Below, piece by piece: positions 49,557-60,246 of a stretch of 64,000 nt of DNA. The DNA is from Daucus carota subsp. sativus (lineage: Eukaryota > Streptophyta > Magnoliopsida > Apiales > Apiaceae). The notes beneath the pieces were generated by a model, which ran no database searches, was not told the DNA's origin, and saw only the letters and a list, made by a program, of their open reading frames with translations. Every line of letters begins with the position of its first letter. The stretch's first letter is position 1. Location of the stretch: positions 58,704,949 to 58,768,948 of the forward strand of contig NC_030383.2 in NCBI RefSeq assembly GCF_001625215.2, in the 5' to 3' direction. Both the position numbers and the translations under genes were made by a program.

Positions 49557-49713
49557 AAAATGATTCTCAAAAGATCATATGACAGATTAACCTGTTATTT
49601 AACAAACGACCAGCAAGTTGATCGGATTACTAAACAAAAGACCAGCAAGCCCTTTAAGTAACAAAAGACCTGTTATAACAGCAGAGTGCACCCCTGTGAA
49701 CAAGAGTGTAAAA

Positions 49714-50496
49714 ATGACCAATCAAGAAGTGAAGCTTTTTGGTGTCTGGGAAAGCCCCTTCAGCAAAAGAGTAGAAATTGCTCTAAAAATCAAGGGAGTG
49801 GAATATGAAAATGTTGAGGAAGATCTTTCTAACAAGAGCCCTCAACTTCTCAAGTACAACCCTGTACATCAAAAGGTTCCTGTTCTGTTGCACAATGGAA
49901 AACCTATTGTCGAGTCACTACTCATCCTCGAATACATCGATGAGACCTGGAAATCGGGTCCTTCCATTTTACCTAGCGATCCTTATGAACGTGCCACTTC
50001 ACGTTTTTGGGCCAATTTGTTAGATGATAAGGTATGGTTTTTTTAGCATGCATGCTTAGCTACGGAAATTTAAATACTCAGGCACATATTTCTTGCGCCA
50101 GAAATAAGATATATAGTATTAATGAACGGAATCTTGAGATTTTTTTTTAAATTTTTTCAGTTGATTCCTGCGGCGATGAAGTTTATCAAAAGCAAAGGCA
50201 AGGAACAAGAGGTCATTGATGAAATATGTGAGCTGCTAAGTAAACTAGAGAATGAACTCGGAGACAAGAAGTTCTTTGCAGGTGAGAGTATTGGGCTAGT
50301 TGACATTGCAGCTAATATTGTAGCTCTCTGGCTTGATGTTATTCAAGAAGCTGTTGGTACGAAGATTTTTACGAAGGAGGCCTACCCGAAATTATTCAAA
50401 TGGATTGATGAGTACATGAATTGCAGCGTTATAAAAGAGACTTTGCCTCTTAAAGCTGATTTACTCGTCCACTTTGCCCAGTCCGGCCATGCATAG
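49714..50496 (+). CDS. Tau-class glutathione S-transferase 4 (type B)
   Basis: Exons 49714-50031 and 50161-50496, phase-0 intron after LDDK, 217 residues. The active-site loop is ESPFSKR with the likely catalytic Ser14, then [23 protein letters not shown] and [14 protein letters not shown], where Ala replaces the usual second Gly. The N-terminal MTNQEVK is the same as in GST2. The C-terminus ends HFAQSGHA. Upstream the frame stays open to about 49618 without an ATG. Short repeats of AAAAGACCAGCAAG lie in the probable leader at 49598-49672. Confidence 0.95.
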
Positions 50497-51150
50497 ATCT
50501 GGTGTGGATGCTCTTCCACTTGCTCCGCGGATGGAATAGTCATGTTCTACGACAAACTATCGTTTGAATGCTTTTTATGATTGTTTTTAGTGATTTATGC
50601 TTGTATGTTAGTAGCACGGACCTAAGTCCAAGTCCAAGGTCTGAAATTCAGGAGGGCAGAATCTTATCAAGTGTTCTCAGATCTTTAACTCCATGTTTGG
50701 AGTTTTTACCTTGTAATTTATAGATCTTATTATTCAAACCGAGTCACTCGAGCTCTGATGTTTGATTTCTGCATCTTCACTTTTGTACATCTGTTCACTT
50801 CAATCATACAAAAAATTTGATATTGTGCTTGTATTTTGGACGTCAAATAGAGTATATCAACGCGTTTCATTGCTTTGCCCTCCTCTGGTTCCGCCCCTAC
50901 CAAGCCGGTAATTCTTGGTTGCCTTGTAATAAGAACTCACCCTTCTGTATTTTTTTTAACATATAAAAAAAAACCTTATCCAAATAGAGACAAGGGTTTA
51001 AGCTAAGATCATCACATATGTCACTTAGTTGACCAAATAGCTTATGTAAAAACACTTTATGTTGGCCCTTGTTCCAACTCCAGATCTATAACAAAATTCA
51101 AAGCAGACCTAACTTCTATTTTCTCTCAAGAGTCTTCGAAACCTGTAACA
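50497..51150. other. Intergenic, GST4 to GST5
   Basis: The 3' flank of GST4 and the GST5 promoter, which contains the shared motif at 51014-51034. Confidence 0.5.
51014..51034 (+). promoter_or_regulatory. Shared type-B GST upstream motif (GST5)
   Basis: ACATATGTCACTTAGTTGAC ends in a W-box core TTGAC(C), 117 bases before the GST5 ATG. Close relatives occur before GST6 and at the orphan promoter. Confidence 0.55.
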
Positions 51151-52329
51151 ATGGTCAGACAAGAAGTGAAAGTTTATGGTGCACAGGAAAGCGCCTTCAG
51201 CAAAAGAGTCGAAATTGCTCTTAAACTGAAGGGAGTGGAATATGAATATGTAGAGGAGGATCTGCTGATGAAGAGTCCTGAACTACTCAAGTATAACCCT
51301 GTACATGGAAAAGTTCCGGTGCTGTTGCACAATGGAAGGCCAATTGCAGAGTCGCTGGTTATTCTTGAATACATTGATGAAACCTGGGATTCAGGCCCAT
51401 CCATCTTGCCTAAAGATCCTCTTGAACGTGCCAATTCGCGGCTTTGGACCAAACTCATAGATGATAAGGTATTCTCATACTTTCGCACAATTTGTCTATG
51501 TTTTAATTTTTGTATGATATGTTGTCAATAATCTCTTTTAGCTATTTTTCAAATTATAATATCAGAAAAAAAACCTAATCAAAGAGGCTACCTCAATAAA
51601 CCAAACTGGGTCTGTAAAATGTATGCAGATCATGCTCCTACATAGTAGGGAGGCCATCTCCGTGATGAAAATTATTGAATATTTTGAATAAATTTTGAAA
51701 TTTGCAACTCTCCATGTTCCCTATGAACCGCATGTTTTTAACAAAATGGACAGAACTTTCTCGATTCCAAGTGGCCAAGTGGGGGTATGTAAACAAGGAG
51801 ATAAAATCCAAATGTTATACCGTAAACCTTCATTAGTTATTAGCATCGGATGCAGAGAATGTGATTAATTAATCTAAGAACTGCACAGTGTCCATTATGA
51901 TTGGGACCAGCAAACTGTATTATTGTGATTGTTAACCAATTTATTACTCTGACAAAGTTCTACTCCCTTATCTTATAGTTATTAGGCGCGGTGTGGAAGT
52001 ATGTCACGAGCCAAGGCAGAGACCAAGATGCCATCGACAAAATAAATGAGGTGCTTGGTGTACTGGAGAATGAACTCAAAGCAATGAAGTTCTTTGGAGG
52101 TGAGAGTATCGGGTTGGTTGACATTGTGGCTAATCTTGTAGCTCTTTGGCTTGATGTTATTCAAGAAGTTTTCGGTACCAAGATATTTGAGAAGGAAAAG
52201 TATCCAAAATTATCTACATGGACCGAGGACTACATGAATTGCAGCATTGTAAAAGATACTTTGCCGTCTAGAGCCCATTTACTTGCATTCTGGAGAAGTC
52301 GCTTCCCTTCGGCCCCTGCTTCCAAGTGA
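51151..52329 (+). CDS. Tau-class glutathione S-transferase 5 (type B)
   Basis: Exons 51151-51468 and 51979-52329, phase-0 intron after IDDK, 222 residues. The intron of 510 bp is the longest in the cluster. The active-site loop is ESAFSKR, with Ala where most members have Pro after the catalytic Ser. [23 protein letters not shown] and [14 protein letters not shown] are intact. The C-terminal tail [13 protein letters not shown] resembles that of GST6. It is a likely cytosolic transferase; the changed loop may alter activity. Confidence 0.94.
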
Positions 52330-53781
52330 TTACATTAGTGTGATCATATGTTCTTACTTAGAAGTTCAAGTCTGGAACAATTATGTGTCACAGACTGACG
52401 TTTGTAAGGCTTTATCCGATTGTATGATGACAAAAGTTTTTTTCTTTTTTTTGTAAATAATTTTGGTATAGGTTTTTATAATCTTCTCATATCATTGAGT
52501 AGATCAAAATCCAGAGCTTACAGACCTCTCATCATATATAGTTGCGATCAGCTTAGGAACAGGGAAGAGAGCTCTTGCAAATTAGTACCACGTTATTTGC
52601 AGAACGCTTAACAAACAATAATGAGGGATGCCTCGTTTCTGAGTAATAAAGATGACAACAACACACTGAAGTATGTAACAATGTAAATTGCGGTGATCAT
52701 TGGATTGAAATTCATTGAACCAGATACGGTGTTCAGAAGCAGAGGGGCTAATGGTTCGGAAGATAATTAATCATTTTAAATAGGAATTATAAGATATAAA
52801 TAGGTTTCAGAGAAGCCGATGCATATATATTATGGGATGTAAACTAGTGATTAGTAAAAATATGAGTGCATGATTATCTAATTTTCGGTGATTAGAAACT
52901 TTAATCTATTTCCAGAATAGTGCATACTGCATAGTTTAAATCGCTGGAGAACTGTCAGAAAACAATGCCAACTGTACTGTTGCTAGTTGGAATTAATAAT
53001 TTGATCTCTGATTATTCATTAAAAACAAAAGGCACAAGGCTCATATCAAACTACTCTGTCGATATATACAAGTAGATGAAATCAATACTTTTATCAGCAT
53101 TAGCACAACCCTTGTCTGATATAAAGCTATGAACCCTACCAATTTGCCTTATATTTCTGACCAAGCCTCCTTTGAATCTTTGATAATCCATATTCATTAA
53201 ATCTTCTATTCCAGCTTGATTTTATTTTTCACTTTCCGAATAAACTTTTTCAAGGGAATAAAATTTCTCATTTCTTGTTCAAGTTGTTTTTTGTTAAGTA
53301 ACTAGTTCATCTAAAACAGATGTCAGAGAAAGGCCTCAACAAGATCTCATGCCACAATAAACATTATTCAACACTCCCCTAATCGTACAATTGCAACAAC
53401 AAAGTATACTAAACCTTTAACATCTTTCGTACCAAAATTTTAGATCTAATATACTTAACATGACAAAAAAACCAGCCAAAATTTTCATCTATTTTATATT
53501 TAAGATACTAGAGCCTCATAATTTTTTTGCACATGCAAATATAGGTGGGGTAAAGCTGAGATAATCACATATGTCACTTGGTCAATATAAGTCCAATCAA
53601 TGGGAAACCAGCCTCCATGTACACACTCATATGTCATTTTCTGCAACTTGTTGGCCTATGTCCAATTCTCTTTAAGAGTTCCAGAAGCTGAGAAAGCTAA
53701 GACAAATCAGCACCAGATCAAATCTATATATAGGTTCTCTGATAAGTCTTAGAAACCAAAAAAAAAAAAAAAGGTTCAGCA
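52330..53781. other. Intergenic, GST5 to GST6
   Basis: No gene seen. It contains the GST6 promoter, with the shared motif at 53567-53585, a TATATATA at about 53725 and an A-run at 53758-53772 just before the start codon. Confidence 0.5.
53567..53585 (+). promoter_or_regulatory. Shared type-B GST upstream motif (GST6)
   Basis: ACATATGTCACTTGGTCAA about 200 bases before the ATG. TTGGTCAA contains a W-box core on the opposite strand. Confidence 0.5.
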
Positions 53782-54708
53782 ATGGCCACTCAAGAAGTAA
53801 AGGTTTTTGGTGTATGGGAAAGTCCCTATAGTAAAAGAGTCGAAATTGCTCTGAAAATGAAGGGAGTGGAATATGAATATGTGGAAGAAGATCTCTCTAC
53901 CAAGAGTTCTGAACTTCTCAAGTACAACCCTGTACATAAGAAGGTTCCTGTGTTCTTGCACAATGGGAAGCCCATTGTGGAGTCCCTTGTCATTCTTGAG
54001 TACATCGACGAAACCTGGAAATCAGGCACTCCTATTCTGCCCGAAGATCCTCATGAACGTGCCACTTCACGGTTTTGGGCTAATTTCGTGGATGATAAGG
54101 TAATTGTTCTACTTGGTCATGCACATACATTGAATATAAACAGTGTTCAAGTTTATAAATCAGAATCTGAAAACTTGAGAATTTAAATGTTCAGCAATTT
54201 AACATACAAATATTAAATAGTTTTTAGATGTTTAATTATTACATGCAAAAAGTCAAAGCGATATATAAAAAACAGAGGGAATATATAGCAACATAAATAA
54301 AATTGCAGAACATTTGTTCCGCTCTAGTTAATTTAATATCTAAGCTTTCTTGTTCTGCTCTAGTTATTGCCAGCTGCGGTGAAGTACTTGAAGAGCAAAG
54401 GCGGAGAGAAAGCAGTGAACGAAGAAATAAGCGAGCTGCTAAGCGTCCTAGAGAACGAACTCAAAGGCAAGAAATTCTTTGGAGGCGACAGTATCGGACT
54501 AATTGACATTGCTAGCAACATTATTGCCCTTTGGCTCGATGTTATTCAAGAAGTTGTTGGCGTGGAGGTATTTACCAAGGAGAAGCATCCAAAATTGTTC
54601 AAATGGAGTGAAGAGTACTTGAATTGCAGCATTATAAAGGAGACTTTGCCTCCTAGAGCTGATTTGCTTGCCTTCTGGCAAAGCCGCGTTCAGGCTCCTG
54701 CTGCTTAG
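53782..54708 (+). CDS. Tau-class glutathione S-transferase 6 (type B)
   Basis: Exons 53782-54099 and 54364-54708, phase-0 intron after VDDK, 220 residues. The active-site loop is ESPYSKR with the likely catalytic Ser14. [23 protein letters not shown] and [14 protein letters not shown] follow, and the C-terminus is [11 protein letters not shown]. It has a clean, complete tau GST sequence and a well-formed promoter. It is the last gene of the cluster; beyond it the DNA is dominated by transposons. Confidence 0.96.
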
Positions 54709-55072
54709 TATGACTGTTCAGTTGTTCTGCATGTTGCATTAGTTGAGTTCTTGAGCAAGTAATGTGTTACAATTTACAAAATCTCGTTTGTAAGCTTTCT
54801 TGTGCTGTTTGTGCGTCAGTGTTTTTTAAGAAATTTATTGTTAAGCATTCTTATTCGGAGGGACATTTTAATATAGTGTTTTTAGTTTGACAATTTTTAC
54901 ATAACTACTCGTTAGTGTTTTTACAATTTTTGACAATCTCCTCGTTAGTGTCGACATAGTTTTTGCAGACATCAGTCTCATACTCTAATCCCTGCTTGCA
55001 GGCCGGCTGCCGATGCTCATTGATACAACTGTCTTTGTTTTTGTTTTTGTGAAAAATGCTTAAATGATTATA
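54709..55072. other. 3' flank of GST6
   Basis: Non-coding. It contains the presumed 3' UTR and a T-rich stretch. Confidence 0.4.
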
Positions 55073-55320
55073 GGGGCCGTTTGGCCAAGCTTAAAAGAAG
55101 TGATTTCTTACTTAAAGTAAAGAAGTGGAGTGGAAGTGAGAAGCAAAGAAGTTAATAAAGTAAAGAAGTGGAGTGGAAGTGAGAAGCAAATAAGTTAATA
55201 AAGTGTTTGGAAAAAAACAGAAGCTGTGAGAGAGAAGCAAATATTCTCAGCTTCTTAAAAATGTTTCTACTTTAAATAGAAGGCAGAAGCAGCTTCTGCT
55301 TCTCATTACCAAACAAGCCC
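55073..55320. mobile_element. Tourist-like MITE
   Basis: Starts GGGGCCGTTTGGCCAAGC and ends ACCAAACAAGCCC. The interior holds a direct duplication of AAAGAAGTGGAGTGGAAG. The 3-bp duplication is not clean, so the exact ends are approximate. Confidence 0.7.
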
Positions 55321-55683
55321 AATATTTTGTGGCCCTGCTGTCCAAAAAAGCAAAAAGTGTACATCAACGCTAGATACCCCATATTTTTACTCCCAACCCC
55401 TCAATAAATATGGAGTCTGGATCCTCTGTCTCCTCTTTTTGTCTCCCTCTGTGTCCCCTCTTTCTTATTGGTCAGTTTTTTTACTTTTCACGTGATCTCT
55501 CCCCTTCAAAATTTTATTAGTTTTAATTAAGATATATTTTAAATATTATTGCAGGAAACAAATAAACTACTTACAGATCGTGGGTATATCTCAAACTCTG
55601 GTATATTAAGAGGGTTTTACTTTGCATAACAAACTCGATTCAATTAGTTAAATCGGAACTATCAAAAAACCTAATACTACAGT

Positions 55684-55914
55684 ATGAATACTGTTTCTCA
55701 AACACGCCACTTGAATTTTGATGATTATTCTTTGGAAGACATTGGAATACCTATTACTCCAACAAAGACTAATGAAATCGATGAAAGTATGGTACCGAAG
55801 GTAGGGCTTGGGTTTGAAACAGAAGAAGCTGCTTATATGTTTTACAAAGGACATGGAAGAGTTCAAGCTAATGGACAGTCAGGCTGGGCAGGAACTGGTT
55901 TTGGTGGATTTTAG
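55684..55914 (+). CDS. FAR1/FRS-like N-terminal frame inside the MULE
   Basis: An ATG-initiated frame of 76 residues. Residues about 37-59 (VPKVGLGFETEEAAYMFYKG) match the opening of the FAR1 DNA-binding domain found in FAR1-related factors and in the MULE transposases they descend from. The zinc-binding part is missing. After HGRV the frame changes character to NGQSGWAGTGFGGF and stops, which looks like the end of a different protein. The frame may be a captured host fragment or a relic of a transposase. Whether it is expressed cannot be told. Confidence 0.55.
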   Translation: MNTVSQTRHLNFDDYSLEDIGIPITPTKTNEIDESMVPKVGLGFETEEAAYMFYKGHGRVQANGQSGWAGTGFGGF

Positions 55915-56215
55915 AATCCAATAAGTATTATTTGTGGAGTGAACTCTGATATAAAATCTTCTTTTAGTTGCATGCTTAATCTGTTTCTTCTCGGTGTACA
56001 CCTTCAATTTATAAATTCCCAGTCATGCTTTTTTGTTGCATTAAATATTAACTCTATGATTTACAGTTTGTTTCATCAAAAAATGTACCTATGAATTTCC
56101 TTCATATACCACCAATATATTTGCTTTACTAAAAAAAATTCATTATATAAAATTTAATTTTAGTAGATTAAATACTATATTAAATCTCAATTATTAAATA
56201 TAATTTAAGTCATTA

Positions 56216-56590
56216 ATTAAGTGTTTTTTTTGTTTTAAATTTAATAATATTAAAGTTTTCAAAATTTTAATTACTTATTTAATATAGAAAACATAAAAAT
56301 AAATTTACTATATAATATTATATTTATACCATGTAAAAAATATTTTTAGTTGATTACGTACTATATGAAAAAGGTATTTAAATAATTAAGATATACGTAA
56401 GTAAAGTATTTTTTTTGCCTTTAAATTTAATAATATTGAACTTTTCAACATTTTAATTAATTATTTCATATAGAAAGCATAAAATTAAAGTTACTATATA
56501 ATATTATATTTATGTCTATGTAAACAATATTTTTAGTTAATTAAGTATTATATGGATAAGATATTTAAATAATTAAGATATAGTTCTATA
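56216..56590. repeat. AT-rich direct repeat within the MULE
   Basis: Two tandem units of about 185 bp, starting near 56219 and 56402. Each runs from a TTTAAATTTAATAATATT block through ACTATATAATATTATATTTAT to ATTTAAATAATTAAGATATA. Confidence 0.75.
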
Positions 56591-56828
56591 AATTTGAAAA
56601 GGTTAAATAAATTCTGATGAGAAACGATGCAAGAAAGAATGATAGATCACGTGACAAGTAAACAACTGACCAATAAAAATGAGGGGATATAGAGGGAGAC
56701 ACAAAGAGGGGACAGAGGATCCGGACTCATAAATATGAGCCTTCAAAATAAAATTTACTACTTCTTTATTAACTTCCGCGCCGCAAATCATAAAACTCAA
56801 CCAAGTCCTGTTAATAAGATCATAGGGT

Positions 56829-57215
56829 AGAGCAAGTCCAACAATGTCTTAGTAAGTGCCCTATAAATATAATAAAAAATAGTGTCCTAGTGATTTAGGA
56901 CATTCTTTTGATACATGAACTCCAACAACATGCCTCATAATTGTGTCTTATTATTAAATTAATAATTTATTTGAAATAATATTGGAGGGAAGTGAAAAAG
57001 TAAGAGGAGAGAGATGCATTGAAATGATGGAAAGTTAATATTTTATTGAGAAAATTGGTTTAGGACAAGCTTAGGAGTGCCTCAAAAATGAGGCACTTGT
57101 TGGATGTCCTAGTAATTTAAGGCACCACTAGAACATTGTTGGAGCACGCTTCTCATCCAAATGTCTTAAATTTTAACTTAAGATATCAATTTAGGACATT
57201 GTTGGATTTGCTATT
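56829..57215. mobile_element. MITE with AGCAAGTCCAACAATGTC ends
   Basis: Left AGCAAGTCCAACAATGTC and right GACATTGTTGGATTTGCT form an almost perfect inverted repeat. Inner blocks such as CCTAGTGATTTAGGACAT recur inverted. Non-coding. Confidence 0.7.
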
Positions 57216-57594
57216 AGTAGTTAGTACAATATACACGATTCGTTTTGGGCCGGGCTTAATATACGTGGAATGATGTTTTTCAGGAGTAGCGTTTCTGGAC
57301 TTTGAGCCTAGATATAATTTTAAGTTATAATTTATAACTAAATTGATGAGTGATTTCCAACCTTAAAAAGTTAAAATTTAAAATTAATATTTATTTGTAT
57401 TATGAGTAATTTATACTATGACATTTATTACCATGAGGGTATTACGGGTAGAAGTCAAAAAAGTAGGTGTACCAACGGGGAAAAACCAAATCTATGAGTA
57501 TATCACAGAAAATTTGCCTATATTTTTTTATGTATGTTACATGTGTTATTTTTAGAAAATCAATTTCCTTAGTGAGTAAACTGAAAAAGATATT
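57216..57594. other. Non-coding spacer
   Basis: AT-rich; nothing recognised. Confidence 0.35.
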
Positions 57595-57911
57595 GAGCCT
57601 GTTTGTCGCGGCTTTAAGCCGGGACTTAAAAGCTGTTTTTACTGTAAGCTGAAAAATATCTGTTTATGTAATAAGTTAGAAACCGACTTAAAGTCAAAAA
57701 TAAGTCAGAAACTGACTTAAAAAAATACTCATAGAATATAAATTACCTATAAATCCATTTTATTTTTATTATTATATTTTTAATAACACATAAATCATTA
57801 ATAAGTCAAAATTACCCAAACAAATATTTTAAACTCCCAGCTTATCACATAGGTCACGTTAAGTCATAAGTCACATTAAGTTATAAGTTATAAACTCAGC
57901 CAAACGGGCTC
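57595..57911. mobile_element. MITE with GAGCCTGTTTG ends
   Basis: Starts GAGCCTGTTTGTCGCGGC and ends CAGCCAAACGGGCTC. The interior is rich in GACTTAAA and AAGTCA blocks. It is related to the elements at 38101-38372 and 49192-49556. Target duplication is not clear. Confidence 0.65.
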
Positions 57912-58739
57912 AATGTGTTTTAGTTAAAAAGAGTAGTTGCTATGTTGTCCGATGTTATTTTTTGAATATTGAGTTTTTTATTTCAAAAGTAAAAAAGATA
58001 ATAATTTTAGTTAAGAAGGATAATTGATTACATAAAAAGACCCATAATTCGGCTCAAGTACCGACCAGCCAAATTTTTAATGTTTCAGCTTTAAGAGTAT
58101 TGCATAGGTGTCCGTGGTCTCTTTTTGACAAATAAATGATTTTATTCGGACAAAGAATTTAACAAACATATATTATAAATATCGAATTTTGAATATCTTT
58201 TTTAACAAAAATCTTCACATAACTTTTTTTAACTCTAACATGTTCTATTTCAATATAAACACTAACCATTACGTTAAAATAAATATCTTTTTTCTTGCAT
58301 ATGAAGATATACAAAATATGAAAAATTTGATTTAAAATCAATTGAATAATAAATTATCACATATTAATAACTGAAAAAATATTTATAAATAGATAATAAA
58401 TTGTAAAAGCCAAATTTTCGTGAGAAAATATAATCAGTTGGTTAATATAATTTAATTAAAATTCAATAAATATTAATGAAATGATGTTAAAATTTAAATA
58501 ATAAATTACGAATTATATATCCGCCCAACATTACTTGTTATCTAACATTTAGAACTATAACGATATCTGCCAACATCTCAAAATTGATGTGAGTCTTATA
58601 AATATCTCAAAATAACATATACATACTCCGCCAAAACTGAGGTGAGTCTTTAAGAAAAATAACCGAAACACGTACGAAAACAGACAAAAATATCAAAATA
58701 TAACTGAATGACATTTGAAAAATATATGAAAAGAACTAA
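57912..58739. other. Non-coding AT-rich spacer
   Basis: No gene or defined repeat seen. Confidence 0.35.
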
Positions 58740-59093
58740 GAGCATCTCCAACGACGTTAGTTATAATTGTTGGCGAAATGGGACCTGTAAGACATTATGT
58801 AAAATTTACTGAACCTGTAAAACATTTTGCTTCAATGATATTGGCTATATTGGTTGGCTATAATTTAAAAATAGCATGTTATTAATATTTTAGATTGTTA
58901 AAATAGAATATATCAGATAAATACGGTAATAAATGATGTGCAATCTTCCTACAGATTTGTTACAGACCTGTAGAAGACCTGTAGAGGTTCGACAAATTTA
59001 GCCATTCATAGGAGGTTGGCTAAAATTATAGACAACAGCTGGATATGGTTGGAGTTGAGTTTTTCGAGCTGTTGGCTAATTTTTTCTTTATTT
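58740..59093. mobile_element. GAGCATCTCCAAC MITE, truncated, first of a pair
   Basis: Starts GAGCATCTCCAACGACG after TAA at 58737-58739 and matches the 395-bp elements at 42925-43717, but its 3' end is missing. The next copy follows immediately. Confidence 0.75.
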
Positions 59094-59096
59094 TTA

Positions 59097-59524
59097 GAGC
59101 ATTTCCAATGGCGTTGGCTATAATCGTTGGCTAAATTAGACCTGTAAGAGATTATGTAAAATTTGCTGAACCTTTAAGACATCGTGCTTCAATGGTATTG
59201 GCTATAATTTAAAAATAGTATGTTATTAATATTTAGATTGTTATAAATAGAATATATCAGTTTAATATGGTAATAAATAATTTGTAATCAGCGGAAAGGA
59301 TGAAAATAAATTGCGGGAGATGACGTGGAATTCACTACAGATATGCAGTGGTTCGACGAATATAGCCATCCATAGAGGGATGGCTATAATCATAGACAAG
59401 GGGTTCATATAGTTGGAGTGCGGTTTTTTGTGGACATTGATTATAATTTTTAATTATGGTAATCCAACTAAACTTTTAGCCAACTCACCTTTTAGCCAAG
59501 GGGTTTCAATAGTTGAAGATGCTC
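59097..59524. mobile_element. GAGCATTTCCAAT MITE, second of a pair
   Basis: Starts GAGCATTTCCAATGGCG after TTA and ends AGTTGAAGATGCTC. It is same-family but more diverged and slightly longer, with different sequence around 59290-59330. Confidence 0.7.
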
Positions 59525-59640
59525 TGACAACCTTAATACTTAATACTAAGGTACTCAATAAAATCTAATCAAAAAGAATTAAATCTAGATTCTATCAGAA
59601 CACTGTATAAGAAAGAACATAGAAGAGTGAAAGGAGCTTA

Positions 59641-60024
59641 GAGCAACTCCAGCAGCTTCCCTATTTCATGTCCTAAGTTCAATTATAAGGAATGTGACGT
59701 AAATTAGTGCTCCAGCAGTGTCTTAGAGGTGCCTTAAATCACTAGGATCCTCCTTCCATGCCTTATTAATAAGGCACCACTAGCCATGCCTTATTTGATT
59801 TCTTTAATAAAAAAATCATTTCTCTCTCTTATTGTAACTTATTTTCTCTCTCTTTCTTCCATCTTTTATCAATCTCTTTCCAAATTTATTATTATAATAA
59901 TAATAAGGAATGAATTATAAGGATCATTGTTGGAGTTGAAATACAAAATCTTGTCCTAAATCACTAGGATTCAATATTTTATAATATTTATAAGGAAGAC
60001 ACTAAGACACTGCTGGAGATGCTC
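59641..60024. mobile_element. GAGCAACTCCAGC MITE (PIF/Harbinger type)
   Basis: Ends GAGCAACTCCAGCAG and CTGCTGGAGATGCTC, with TTA duplications at 59638-59640 and 60025-60027. It is 384 bp and its interior has inverted CCTAAATCACTAGGA blocks. Confidence 0.82.
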
Positions 60025-60246
60025 TTAATCAGCAGAGAGATGGAGATTTGAAAACGGATAAATGACTACCAAAACCCTAACTCGGGGAGTGGACTCTCAA
60101 ACTAGCTTCTTTCTTCTCTTTCTCCAAGGATTTATAAGGTTTTCCTTTTTCTTTTCTACCATGTCCGTATTTTAGTATAGTTTTCTCTTAGAGTACAACG
60201 TGTTTGTCTGATCTTTTCTACTTTATTTTACAGAAAATTGGAAGAC

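Larger units (their letters stand above)
55413..56728. mobile_element. Mutator-like element of Pack-MULE form
   Basis: Terminal inverted repeats of about 90 bp begin GAGTCTGGATCCTCTGTC on the left and, in reverse complement, GAGTCCGGATCCTCTGTC on the right, and continue to TCACGTGATCT on both sides. A perfect 9-bp target duplication ATAAATATG flanks it at 55404-55412 and 56729-56737. It is 1,316 bp. The interior carries a FAR1-like reading frame at 55684-55914 and an AT-rich direct repeat. No full MURA transposase is present, so it is non-autonomous. Confidence 0.9.

Noticed and set aside
49618-49713. N-terminal extension of GST4
   Set aside because: The frame is open but its first codon is TTG, not ATG, and it contains short direct repeats typical of a leader.
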